NCBI GenBank assembly: GCA_007922305.1
Contig: ML677366.1
Span: 14,790,783 to 14,854,782, forward strand
DNA from: Dermatemys mawii
Taxonomy: Eukaryota > Chordata > Testudines > Dermatemydidae
DNA length: 64,000 bases
Direction of reading: 5' to 3'
The notes beneath the pieces were generated by a model. The model saw nothing but the letters and a program-made list of their open reading frames with translations. It was not told the origin of the DNA and searched no databases. The position numbers and the translations under genes were made by a program. Below, piece by piece: positions 29,342 through 38,520 of this stretch; within the stretch, counting starts at the first letter, position 1; each line of letters starts with the position of its first letter.

Positions 29342-31060
29342 CAGGACTGGCCTTATCCTGAGGTGAGCTGAGGCGGTTGCCTCAGGTACCTTACGGGGGG
29401 CTGGGGGGTGTACTAGGACACAGAATGTAGAAAATTATGTCTGCTGCTGGTGCATATGTATTCTCTCTGCTCTAGATGCACAGAGATGGGGGAGTGCTGT
29501 GGTGGAGGAAGGAGGCCACAAGAGACATAAGCAGGCAGGAGAAAGGGTGAGAGGGAATAACAGAAAGCAGCAGGAGCTGCCTCTCTAGCACTCACAGGAG
29601 CACAGACTGATTAACACCAGCTTCTCAGGGAGTTTCCTATTTCCTGCTGCTTCCCTGAACCCACTTGAGGAGAACAGGCAGTCAACTGAAGTAGTAGGAG
29701 CCAGTTAGGCCCTTAAGACATTGATATCTTCCTTCACTCAGGCCCTGCTACCAGTCTGCTTATTTGTCCCCTTCAACTGAGTGTCAAGTGCTATTATAGC
29801 TGGCACAGAGCAGCAGTCACGAATGAAAGAAGAAAACTTCCCTCTGGGGCAGTATTCAGAAAAAGCAAGCAAGCAAAGGAAGCTTTTCTATTTAAGCAGG
29901 AAGAAGCTCTCCTGAGATACATAGACACAAATGTTCACAGTGAGCCTTCCAGCCCCAGTGAGGGTGTGAGTGGTGAGATGTCATCTCATCTTCCAGTTAG
30001 TCAGAGTGCTGGTGACCTGGCTGCCACTGCAGCATCCATAGCTCCATCTCAAATGGATATAACCATGCACATTCCTGAAGAAAAGTGTAGATCAGAGAAG
30101 AGTGTGGTGAAGGCGCAAGAAACAGCTGCTACTGAGTTTAATTCCTTAAGTCTAGGTGATCCAGGACTGTGGACCCACTTCAGCAGTAGCCTGAGGGACT
30201 TCCTTGTATTGCATGGGCCACAGCAAGTGAAAAACTTCATGTTCCCCAAAGACACTGAAAACAGAAGTTTCCATCCAACACATTACTAGCAACAATCCCC
30301 AATGGTGATGAAGTGGAGAGGCCTTATGTACTCAAGACCCCAGAATGTTGCAAAACTGTTTTTGTTCAAACTTTTTCAGTCTAATGTTCCAGCCACATTG
30401 ATTCTACAGGAACAAAGGACTGGAAAAAATCTAGCTAGAAATGTGGCATGCCATGAGAAGGCAGCAAATCACCAGACAGCATTCCATAGATGGAAAGAGC
30501 TTGACATGAGACTAAGGTTAAAGGCCACAACAGATAGTCAGCATCAAGAGAAGATTGCATCAGTCTCTCTTTACTGTCAAAAAGTCCTGAAAAGGCTCAT
30601 TGCTTGCTACCCAAAACCTAGCACTGCGTGGCACTTCAGATCAGCAGTATGTGCCAAACAATGGAAACTTCCTTAAACTGTGGAGCTGATGGCTGAGTTT
30701 GATGCTGTACTCCAGGAGCATCTAAGAAGAGTCACCACCCAAGAAATGTACATACACCATTATCTTGGAAAAACAACTGAAAATGAGATCACACAGTTAC
30801 TGGCAACAAAGTCAAACAGAAGATTGTAGCAGATCTGAAGTCAGCAAGATATTACTGTTATTCTGGAGTGCATACCTGACATATGGAACAAATGACTGTA
30901 ATGGTGTATTCTGTTTGTAACAACAGAACCTAGCGAAAATGTTTGTAACAACAGAACCTAGCGAAAATGAAATCCTAGTGAAAGCCTAGTGAAAATGAAC
31001 CTAGTGAAAATGTGTATTCTGTTTGTAACAACAGAACCTAGTGAAAATCTCCTATGCACA
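29342..31060 (+). pseudogene. Decayed hAT transposase gene (ZMYM1-like, DUF4371 type)
   Basis: The left end CAGGACTGGCCTTATCCTGA looks like a hAT terminal repeat. From about 29966 on, pieces in different frames resemble the TTF-type zinc finger/DUF4371 hAT transposase family, often annotated as zinc finger MYM-type protein 1-like. Landmarks in order: LWTHFSSSLRDFLVLHGPQQ (~30170), the FCCK-type finger region, damaged (~30340-30380), NLARNVACHEKAANHQTAFH (~30430), QEKIASVSLY (~30550), and after a frame change a TTQEMYIHHYLGKT-like stretch (~30740). Stops at 30289 and 30676 and several frameshifts show it is dead. The catalytic core and C-terminal dimerisation region are missing, and I found no right terminal repeat. 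Confidence 0.8.
30912..31050. repeat. Short tandem duplication, 28-bp unit
   Basis: A 28-bp unit starting TGTTTGTAACAACAGAACCT occurs back to back at 30912 and 30940, and again at about 31020 after a stretch of CCTAGTGAAAA-like short repeats. It appears to have grown locally inside the dead transposon. Confidence 0.85.
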
Positions 31061-31393
31061 CTCCCTCTGGTATGTAAACCCAAAATTATATTGTCTTATA
31101 CTGTAGAAATCCATATAGCATAAACTCATGAAATTCATCCCCTCCCTCAATATGGAGGGAGATATACACAGCTTTTCCTCCCCCACCCCCATCCCCGACC
31201 CATATATGGATTGCACAAACTGAGTTTTGGAACAAACAAGAAATGTGTGCATTAACTACAAAAGGCAAATTTTAAGTGATGACACGTGATAGCAAACAGA
31301 ACAAAGTAGATTACTGAGCAAATAAAACAAACTACACAAACTAAGCTTAATACACTCAAGAAACAGGTTACAAATGGTAATTTCATGCTCTAA

Positions 31394-31654
31394 GGCTATG
31401 TCTACACTGGCAATTGAACGACAAAACATTTGTCTTTCAGGGAAGACAAAAGTTTTGCTGTGACAAGTGCCAATGTCAACAGCATGTTTTCGGCAGGAGT
31501 GCTCTCCCACTGACAAAGCTAAGCCCACTCATTGGAGGTGAAAGTTTTTTTGTTGGCAGTAGAGCTTACAAATAGCGGCTACGTTGCATGACTTTTAGTG
31601 GCATGGCTGTGGCAACAGCCATGTCGCTAAAAGCTGTGGAGTGTAGACAAACTC
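31394..31654. mobile_element. TCTACACT-type MITE nested in LTR-like repeat
   Basis: Starts GGCTATGTCTACACT and ends with GAGTGTAGACAAACTC, inverted termini of the same class as 23085-23357. The host repeat resumes with GTTGTTTTAGG after it. Target duplication is ambiguous (TAA on the left, TTA on the right). Confidence 0.75.
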
Positions 31655-31814
31655 TTAGTGTTGTTTTAGGCAGGTTGCAGAGTTTCTGCAGCTGAGAGTT
31701 CCAGTTATGTCTCTTTACAGGCTAGACTCAGCCTGCACTCAGCCTTTGCTTTTCCCCTGCTTAGTTCTTTTGTTTCTTCAGGTGTTTTTAGCAGTCTTCC
31801 TTCTTGGTGGGGAG

Positions 31815-31937
31815 TAGGTGACCAGACAGAAAACGTGAAACATTGGGTCAGGGTGCGGGGGTAACAGGAGCCTATGTAAGAAAAAGACCCAAAAAATCAG
31901 GACTGTCCCTATAAAGTCGGAACATCTGGTCATCCTA
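31815..31937. mobile_element. hAT-type MITE, copy 2 (TAGGGTGACCAG family)
   Basis: 123 bp in the opposite orientation to copy 1. Ends are TAGGTGACCAGA and TCTGGTCATCCTA, flanked by a perfect 8-bp duplication GTGGGGAG (31807-31814 and 31938-31945). It lies within the LTR-like repeat, so it is younger than that repeat. Confidence 0.92.
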
Positions 31938-32410
31938 GTGGGGAGGCAATGGAGAAGGGCCCTGATTGACTTACTTCCCAGCCTTAAATAGAATTTACAT
32001 AAGGCAGGAATTCTTTGTTTCCAGTGGAAAAATACCTGCTGTGTCCAAGGTGGTATGCTGTACCAGGTGACATCATCACATGACCTTGGCGTGTCAAAGC
32101 AACATCCCAGCAAAGTGGGCGATTAGTATCTTCAAAGTTCTACTGTCCTCCTTAAATGGCCCATTCAAGCCGATTGCCTACTGTCTGGTGGGTGTTCCCT
32201 CAAATACATACCTGGTTGTAGTTGTTCCATAGTCAATATTCCTAACTTCAGATATAGAAATGATACATGCATACAAATAGGATAATCATATTCAGTAAAT
32301 CATAACCTTTCCAATGATATCTCAGACCCATTTTGCATTAAATACAACTTAATTATGCTATATTCATATCATAATATTTCTATGAAGAATATCGGGTGCA
32401 ATATCCCACA

Positions 32411-33172
32411 TATATCCTGATTGCAGTGTAAATGTACCCTAAGATGGCTATTCAAAGCCACATAGCAAATCAATGACAATGACAGAACCGATGAATCCTT
32501 TATGCTAACCACTTACAACCACATACTCTAAAATGAAGCTGCTTCTTGTGTATATAAATGTCAGATGGCAAGTAGTTCCAGACTCACCATTGTTATACAA
32601 GTCAAAACTGGTGGCGGAGGACCACAGTTCTCACTAAGGTAGCAAGACGTTTTCAAAGCTGTGTTGGGGGTGGGTGAAGCTGCTGTAAAAAGGCCACAGG
32701 TAGTGCAATCTAAATACACTGTGGGATGCTGGGAGCAAGGAATGGCTGAGTATCTCCACTAAGTAAACAAAGATAGGAAGAAGAGAATACCTGTCATTTT
32801 AATAATGGTCTTTTCAGGCATAATGATCAGAGCAATGATTTGAATACTGCATATGTAATTCTTAGCTTCAAGTCACGTTAGACTGTAACACAGTGTTGGA
32901 AACTGGATGTGTTTATAACCTATATTCCTTAACTAAGTTAAACCCTTCAAACACCTTTCATGCCAACATTTCTTGTACATGTTGTTCAGACTCTCATTAT
33001 GTTTGACATTTTATTTCCACTATTGCAATGTTATCTTGTTGTTTTGCTCATTCTCCCAATACATGTTGGCCAATCTACAAAAATGTAATGATGTTTTAGA
33101 CTAGACTAATATCATATTTTGACTACATCCATTCTGACACAAAGGGTTGCAATGCAACCAGCTGTTCGTCAT
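32411..33172. other. Intergenic, no gene seen
   Basis: AT-rich; no coding or repeat structure recognised. Confidence 0.5.
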
Positions 33173-33221
33173 TAATACGTTAAACAAATCAAGTCCCTGG
33201 CTTGATTTGTTTAACGTATTA
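33173..33221. repeat. Perfect 21-bp hairpin with 7-base loop
   Basis: Arms 33173-33193 and 33201-33221 are exact reverse complements around the loop TCCCTGG (33194-33200). Weaker complementarity continues outward: ACACAAAG near 33138 pairs roughly with CTTTGGGT near 33244, and a TGCAATG-like pair lies between. So this may be the centre of a longer palindromic transposon. Confidence 0.9.
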
Positions 33222-33513
33222 CTAACTATATGATGCAATGAAACTTTGGGTCATGTGAAAATTCCATCATCATATCACCCAACATTCTTCTGATCTGTAA
33301 AACAACTAACTCACCAGAAAAGTCTCATTAACATATCATCTGGAAGTGTAATTGGCTAAACTGATATACTGCATGTTTTATATCTATGTCCTGTGTGCTA
33401 CTGTAGTAAACTCTCATTCCCTCTGTACTACAGGAAATGGCTCTATGGCATCTGAAATAAAATTGAAGACAATTTCTATTCCCACTTCTCTCTCTCTCTG
33501 TGGTGTATGTTTG

Positions 33514-33680
33514 TAAGGGCTATTTCTGATTAAACTCCCTGCCTGCGTGCTCTTAATCCAGAGAAAAAGAGTGCTTTATTCTGAATTAGTTGAATCCACT
33601 TTGGAAGTAGATTAAAATTCCTCTCTGAATTCATATCCTACTTTAATCTTAATTAAGTTCCTTGTGTAGACAAGCCCTAA
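33514..33680. mobile_element. Degraded MITE with TGTAGACAAGCCC end
   Basis: The right end TTGTGTAGACAAGCCCTA is a standard terminus of the TCTACACT-type elements in this window. The left end (TAAGGGCTATTT) is poorly preserved, so the start is approximate. The interior is AT-rich and partly self-complementary. Confidence 0.5.
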
Positions 33681-33884
33681 GAGAAAAAGGGCAGGAGAAG
33701 CCATCAGTTACAAAAGCCCTAATGCAGAGTAATCCAGAATGAGGACAAGTGGTTATGATAATATAGAGAGGGAAAGGGTTGAAGGAGGAGAAAGGTAAAA
33801 AATGCAAGGGGTAGGAGAGCTAAGGAAAGAGGGTCAGAGTGGTTTACTGAAAACTAAAATAAACCCACTGCCGACAGAAATACC

Positions 33885-34030
33885 ATTTCTGACAGACCTG
33901 AAGAAGAGCTAAGTGGCACTTCAAAGCTTGTCTCTTGCACCAACAGAAGTTGGTCCAATAAAAGATATTAGCTCAGCCACCTTGTCTCTCCTATCCCAGG
34001 ACCAACACGACTGCAACAACACTGCAAACA
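33885..34030 (+). mobile_element. Penelope-like element 3' end
   Basis: GACCTGAAGAAGAGCTAAGT, then AAGCTTGTCTCTTGCACCAA, then GTTGGTCCAATAAAAGATAT and a CACCTTGTCTCTC terminus reproduce in order the 3' tail also present in the inverted pair at 22.7-24.1 kb. This is a 5'-truncated fragment without coding sequence. Confidence 0.75.
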
Positions 34031-34251
34031 ATCCAGACAATTGACTGTTGCACACAGGGAACCAAGTAATGAAATTTACACCCACTTCCAAATTCAGGCC
34101 TAGTGTATCACAGCAGCCAATGTCCAGATTTGGGGATTTAAGTTAGGATGCCCAGTTTTGCATTTGAAAACTCATCTGTTTTAGGTACCTACATGCTGAT
34201 ATAAGGGCTTTAATATGGAACTGGCAACCAGACTTGGAAATTGGACTCCCT

Positions 34252-34342
34252 GGGCCTGCTTTTCAGAAGCGTTGAGTACACACAACTTCAGTGGAGGTCA
34301 GTGGGAGCTGCTAGCGCCCAACACCTCTGAAAATTCGGTCCC
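34252..34342. repeat. Palindromic miniature repeat, GGGCCTG-ended
   Basis: GGGCCTGCTTTTCAGAAGCG at the left is mirrored, with mismatches, by CACCTCTGAAAATTCGGTCCC at the right, around a GTCAGTGGGAGCT core. It belongs to the same broad class as 9727-9852. Confidence 0.65.
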
Positions 34343-35580
34343 ATCTATATATGGTGAGCTATATCTGATTTATTTATCTCTGACATATTTGCTTAACAAC
34401 ATACTACATATACCATCTTTGTTAATGGACAACACTTAAAGTAAGCTAAGAATGCACTTATTTAGGATGTATGCCCTGACTTTCTTATACATTATGTAAT
34501 GAATCTGCTGAGCAGTAATAGGTAGTAGCAGCAATGAGGTGCATCAGCTGCAACTCTCTGGCTCCTGACTGGAGGATAAGTAAGCCAGGAGGGGAAGGTT
34601 CAATGGCGATGAGGAGAAGAGTTGGCGACTTGGGGGCACAGCATTGGAGGCAACTGCTCCTGGTGACTGCTCAGAGTGTCTGAGCTCAGATATCCAGAGT
34701 TGCTTAGGTGTGATCGGTTCTATCTTGGTTTAAGAACAACAGGGCTCATTTACATAGTATGGCTAAGAACATATACACAAAAGTGCAAATAAAGTACATA
34801 ATACCTGGCTCTGTGACATAGTTTCTGCTGAGAGAAACTGACTTGCTGCAAGGCCCCTCACCCTCAAATCTACCATTGTACAGCTGAGGGGCTTGAGTTT
34901 CCAGTGAGAGGAATTGCGAGCTGGTATTCCTGGTGAAACAAATAGCTGAGGTGTGTACAGAAATCAAAGCTGCTCAGGAGACACTAAATATGAGGCAAAA
35001 CACCCAGAGCAACTAGAAGGGGGCCAAAACAGCATCTGGAAGCTTCTCAGAAAGAACAGAGATGTCTTGAAAACTAGCAAAATCTATTCAGCTTGAAATA
35101 AAAATTGTATTGGGACAGAAGTATAGGGTGTCCAAACAGATATGAAGCTCAGCTACAAAACACAAAATACTGGGGTTGGCAACATAGACTGAAGAGGTGA
35201 CTGGTGGCTTGGCTACCATGGACTATAACATTTTCCAGGAAACAGAAAAGAACCAATGAGTTTTGATCAGCTTGGAATATAATAACAGAAATGAACTGCA
35301 GCAAGATCTTAAGGCACTGGAGTACTGCCTAGACAAGTAAATCCAGAAATTGCAGAAATGAAATTGATTCATATATACTTATGCATCGACTTACATATGC
35401 ATACACTTCTCTTCAAAGTTAGCTCTTTGTAGGCACTACTATTATATTAACAACTCTCATACATGTTTTGCCTCAATAGGGGTTGCAGATTTGGGCCTAG
35501 ATTCTCATCTGTGTTAGGACAACTTTACGCTACCTCTGCTACTGGAAAGCTATCCTAATGCTACAGAAGGATCCCCCACA
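34343..35580. other. Intergenic, no gene seen
   Basis: Nothing recognised; open frames are short and unsupported. Confidence 0.5.
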
Positions 35581-35582
35581 TA

Positions 35583-36968
35583 CAGTAGACTCCCAATTAT
35601 CCGGGCTCGGGTTATCCTGGCTGCGGATTAACCGGGACATCTAAACACAGGGATCGGCAGCGGAAGCCCCAAAGCAACTGCAGGCTGAGCACTCAGCCTG
35701 CTGCTGCTTTCAGGCTCCCCCCGCTGGACCCTTGCCAGCCTGGGTGTAGAAAACCCCGGCTGGCAGTGGGCTGAGACCCCGGCTGGCAGGAGCCTGGGAG
35801 GAAACCCCAAAGCGGTGGCAGGCTGAGCACTCAGCCCGCTGCCACTGGGGTTTTCCTGCTGGCTTCTACCAGCTGGGGTCTCAGCTCCTGCTGTCAACCT
35901 GGGCTTCCTACACCCAGGCCAGCAGCAGGAGCTGACTGGGGCAGGCAGTGGGACCCTCCCAGCACAAGGCAGCCAGCGTACCCCCCCACCCCAGCACAGG
36001 GTGGCTGGCGCACCACCCCCTCCCCCCCAGGGCACAGGGCTACCGGCGCACCCCACCCCCTTCGGTGCAGGGCCAGCCCGGCACTACCACCACAGAAGAC
36101 TCTTAATTATCTGGGATTTTATTAACTGGGATTAAGTTTTTCCCGATCATCCTGGATAATCGAGAGTTGTCATAAGTGTGAAGTAGCCTAGAATTAGTGT
36201 TTACCTGTAAGGGGTTAAGCTAAAGGTAACCTGAGAGGTGGACAACTGACCAATGAGAAATTCCTTAGGAGACAAAGGATTTTAAGTTTCAGTTTTTCTC
36301 TGGGTCTCTCTCTGTTCACCTCGGCTATGGGATGAACACAGCTATGTCTTTCACTGTAACTATAAGATTCTATCAAGTACTGTAGTCAGTAAGTTTACCT
36401 TTTTTTTTTTTTTTTTATCACTTGGAGGGTTCTCAGTGGTGAGTGTTGGCTGGGTGCTTCTTGATATTGTAAGCTTCAGCAGAGATATCAACAGTGAGAG
36501 AAAGTTGCCTCGGGGGAGAGGTTTGGTTTTTGAATCCTTTTGTTGATTATGGTAGATGCTGTTCTGTTGTTTATAAGGGATTTATTCCTTTCCTTTTTTC
36601 TTTTATTAAAATCTTTCTTTTAAGAAGCTGACTGCTTGTTTTCCATTGTGTAAGATCCTGGTTTTGGATTGGGCACATCTCGCAGGATCAGGTGAGGTTT
36701 GGTTTTTTTTTTCTCTCAAGCTTTCCAGGGAAGGAAGAAGTTTGGGGGGTTAGTGGAAAGGGAAAGAAGGGTCCCAAACTACCCTAGACCTAGTTTGGTG
36801 GTGGCAGCGTACCAGGTCCAGATACAGAAGAAGTTGTTTTCTGGGGAAAAACATTTTAACCCAAGCTGGTAAAATAAGCTTGGGGGGGTTATTTCTTTTT
36901 TCATGAGGGTCCCCACATCTGTACCCTAGAGTTCAGAGTGGGGAGGCAATCCTGACAAGAGTCTACTG
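35583..36968. mobile_element. pogo/Tigger-like DNA element, split by an LTR
   Basis: Left terminus CAGTAGACTCCCAATTATCC at 35583. The right terminus is cut in two by the LTR at 36168-36957: GGATAATCGAGAGT before it and CTACTG after it. TA dinucleotides flank both ends (35581-35582 and 36969-36970), as expected for Tc1/mariner/pogo insertion. The GC-rich interior (about 35640-36090) encodes no transposase, so this is a non-autonomous copy; the minus-strand frame at 35628-36056 is a by-product of its composition. Excluding the LTR and one copy of its 5-bp target duplication, the element is about 590 bp. Confidence 0.85.
36168..36957 (+). mobile_element. Solo LTR inserted in the pogo-like element's right end
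   Basis: Begins TGTCATAAGTG and ends CAATCCTGACA (TG..CA borders). A perfect 5-bp duplication AGAGT (36163-36167 and 36958-36962) falls inside the terminal repeat of the surrounding element. The ~790-bp interior has the TTAGTGGAAAGGG and GTACCCTAGAGTTCAGAGTG motifs of an LTR family common in turtles (from memory). A 5-bp duplication fits Ty3/gypsy or an ERV. No internal coding region remains, as expected after LTR-LTR recombination. Confidence 0.85.
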
Positions 36969-36970
36969 TA

Positions 36971-37973
36971 GTAGGATCCTTGAGTGGTACAGGATGGGAC
37001 TGGGGTGTCCCTGAGTCCCAAATAACACCAGTCTGAGCTCTAGAGATCAATGGTAGTACACACAAGTTGGAACAACCTGGCCCAGCAGTGCTGAGTGCTC
37101 CAAGGCTGGCACCGAGAATTGAAGTCTTTGGCTTTTTCATTGTACAAGCTGTGAGCTAGTTTTATACACATGCTGTGCTTAGCTCTATTATCACAGAGGC
37201 TTCATTGAACAAATCAATGGACAGTGATGGGGGAGGAGGGAGGAAATATCACATGGCTCATCTGTGTTTACATTGCTTGACCATGATCCAAGCTCAACCT
37301 CGGGGTGACCTTGAGCCTTGCAAGCTAAAAGAAACAGTGTTGCTACAGCTGGAACAGGTGGGTAGACCACCTAACACAGAAAGATCTAAATATAAATGGT
37401 CTTAAATAAAGAAAAAGTCTGTTCTATTAATCTGCATGTCCTGCTCTAACAGCATCTCATTATAACTCTGGAGGCTTTGGAAAGGGTCCAGTGCAGTATC
37501 TTCAGCATAAAGTTATGCATTTCAAAAGCTGAATGCAAAATCCTATTGTCCAAATGCTTAAAAAAATTGTACAATCCTACATCACTCACCATCTAGTGAA
37601 ACATCCTGTGGTTCCTTGGATCCTGTGGGCTCCCCTCAATCCGGTTGATCTCAAGAAGAGGAGAAGAGGGGGGCTGGTCACAGTAAGGCTGGCTGAGATG
37701 TACAAAATAGTGCATAAGGCATGAAGCACATGAACTAGAGCCCCTATAATTCCCTCAGCAGCAAAGAGGAGGTGTGAAGGAAAGATGGCGTGGAGACATG
37801 GTGTCAAAACGAGCCAGAGAGAGCTGCAAATGTTTTCAGCACATATCAAAACCATTCTCTCATTCCAAGATAAACCAGGAATGATGAACCATGGGCTTTC
37901 AACCTTGAGCGCTCCAGGCTATGTCATTTGAGTGAGCTCCGAGTGGACACTGTATAGAGGGGTTTGTAAGAAG
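36971..37973. other. Intergenic, no gene seen
   Basis: No exon-like structure or recognised repeat. Open frames at 37175-37405 and 37586-37855 have no domain or splice support. Confidence 0.5.
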
Positions 37974-37978
37974 GGCTA

Positions 37979-38515
37979 TGTAGCGAGGTGGTCACCCGCT
38001 CTGGCCTTAAAGGACTTAAAATGGCCCACGAAAGGGTTGTGGCTGGGAGCAAACAGTTCCCAGGCTGATTGGGGCTATGGAGGCAGATGGGCCTGGCTGC
38101 TGGGGAGCTTGGGAAGGTACCTGAAGTGGAGCAGGGCTGGGGGAAGACCAGTGGAGGTGGGGAGCTCTGGCCTGGAAACCCCCCAGGCTGCCGGCCTAGT
38201 AGGCGGCCAAAAGGGGTACTGGGGTTGCAGGGGGCAACCCACGGATAGGCAGAGGCAGCAGGCCAAAACCCGCTTTGCCTATGATGACTGGCTTAAACAG
38301 ACTGCAGTTGGCCCAGTGAAAGGGGGCTAGATAGTGACTGGCAGTAACCCATAGGCTGAGGCAAGGTGGGGATAGGGGATAGCAGCACCCCAGGAAAAAG
38401 GGCACCGGGGTCCAGGGGGGACACTGGCCTGCAGAGGGCACTCCATGCTGAAAACAGCTAATTCCCGGGACGACCAGTAGAAGGCGCCACAGGGGTGAGT
38501 CGTTGCCCCATGACA
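37979..38515 (+). mobile_element. Second solo LTR, GC-rich
   Basis: Starts TGTAGCGAGGTGGTCACCC and ends GTTGCCCCATGACA. It is flanked by a 5-bp near-duplication, GGCTA (37974-37978) and GGCCA (38516-38520). The G-rich body, with GCAGAGGCAGCAGG, GCCTATGATGACTGGCTTA and GGGCACCGGGGTCCAGG, matches my memory of an abundant turtle LTR repeat. The 132-codon frame at 37932-38330 is not a gene. Class (gypsy or ERV) is unresolved. Confidence 0.65.
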
Positions 38516-38520
38516 GGCCA

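Larger units (their letters stand above)
31061..32410. mobile_element. Long dispersed repeat, probably LTR-retrotransposon derived
   Basis: From memory, the succession of motifs (AACCCAAAATTATATTGTCT near 31078; CATCCCCTCCCTCAATATGG near 31136; GTTGTTTTAGGCAGGTTGCA near 31660; ATGATACATGCATACAAATA near 32260; the right end AATATCCCACA) belongs to a very common turtle repeat, probably an LTR. Class and exact borders are uncertain, and I could not find a target-site duplication. Two younger elements are nested in it (31394-31654 and 31815-31937). Confidence 0.55.

Noticed and set aside
30912..31050. CRISPR-like short direct repeats
   Set aside because: Units are adjacent with no unique spacers of constant length, and the genome is vertebrate; this is a tandem duplication.
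35628..36056. 142-codon minus-strand frame
   Set aside because: GC-rich interior of the pogo/Tigger-like element, with no transposase motif.
37932..38330. 132-codon plus-strand frame
   Set aside because: Overlaps the second solo LTR; composition-driven.
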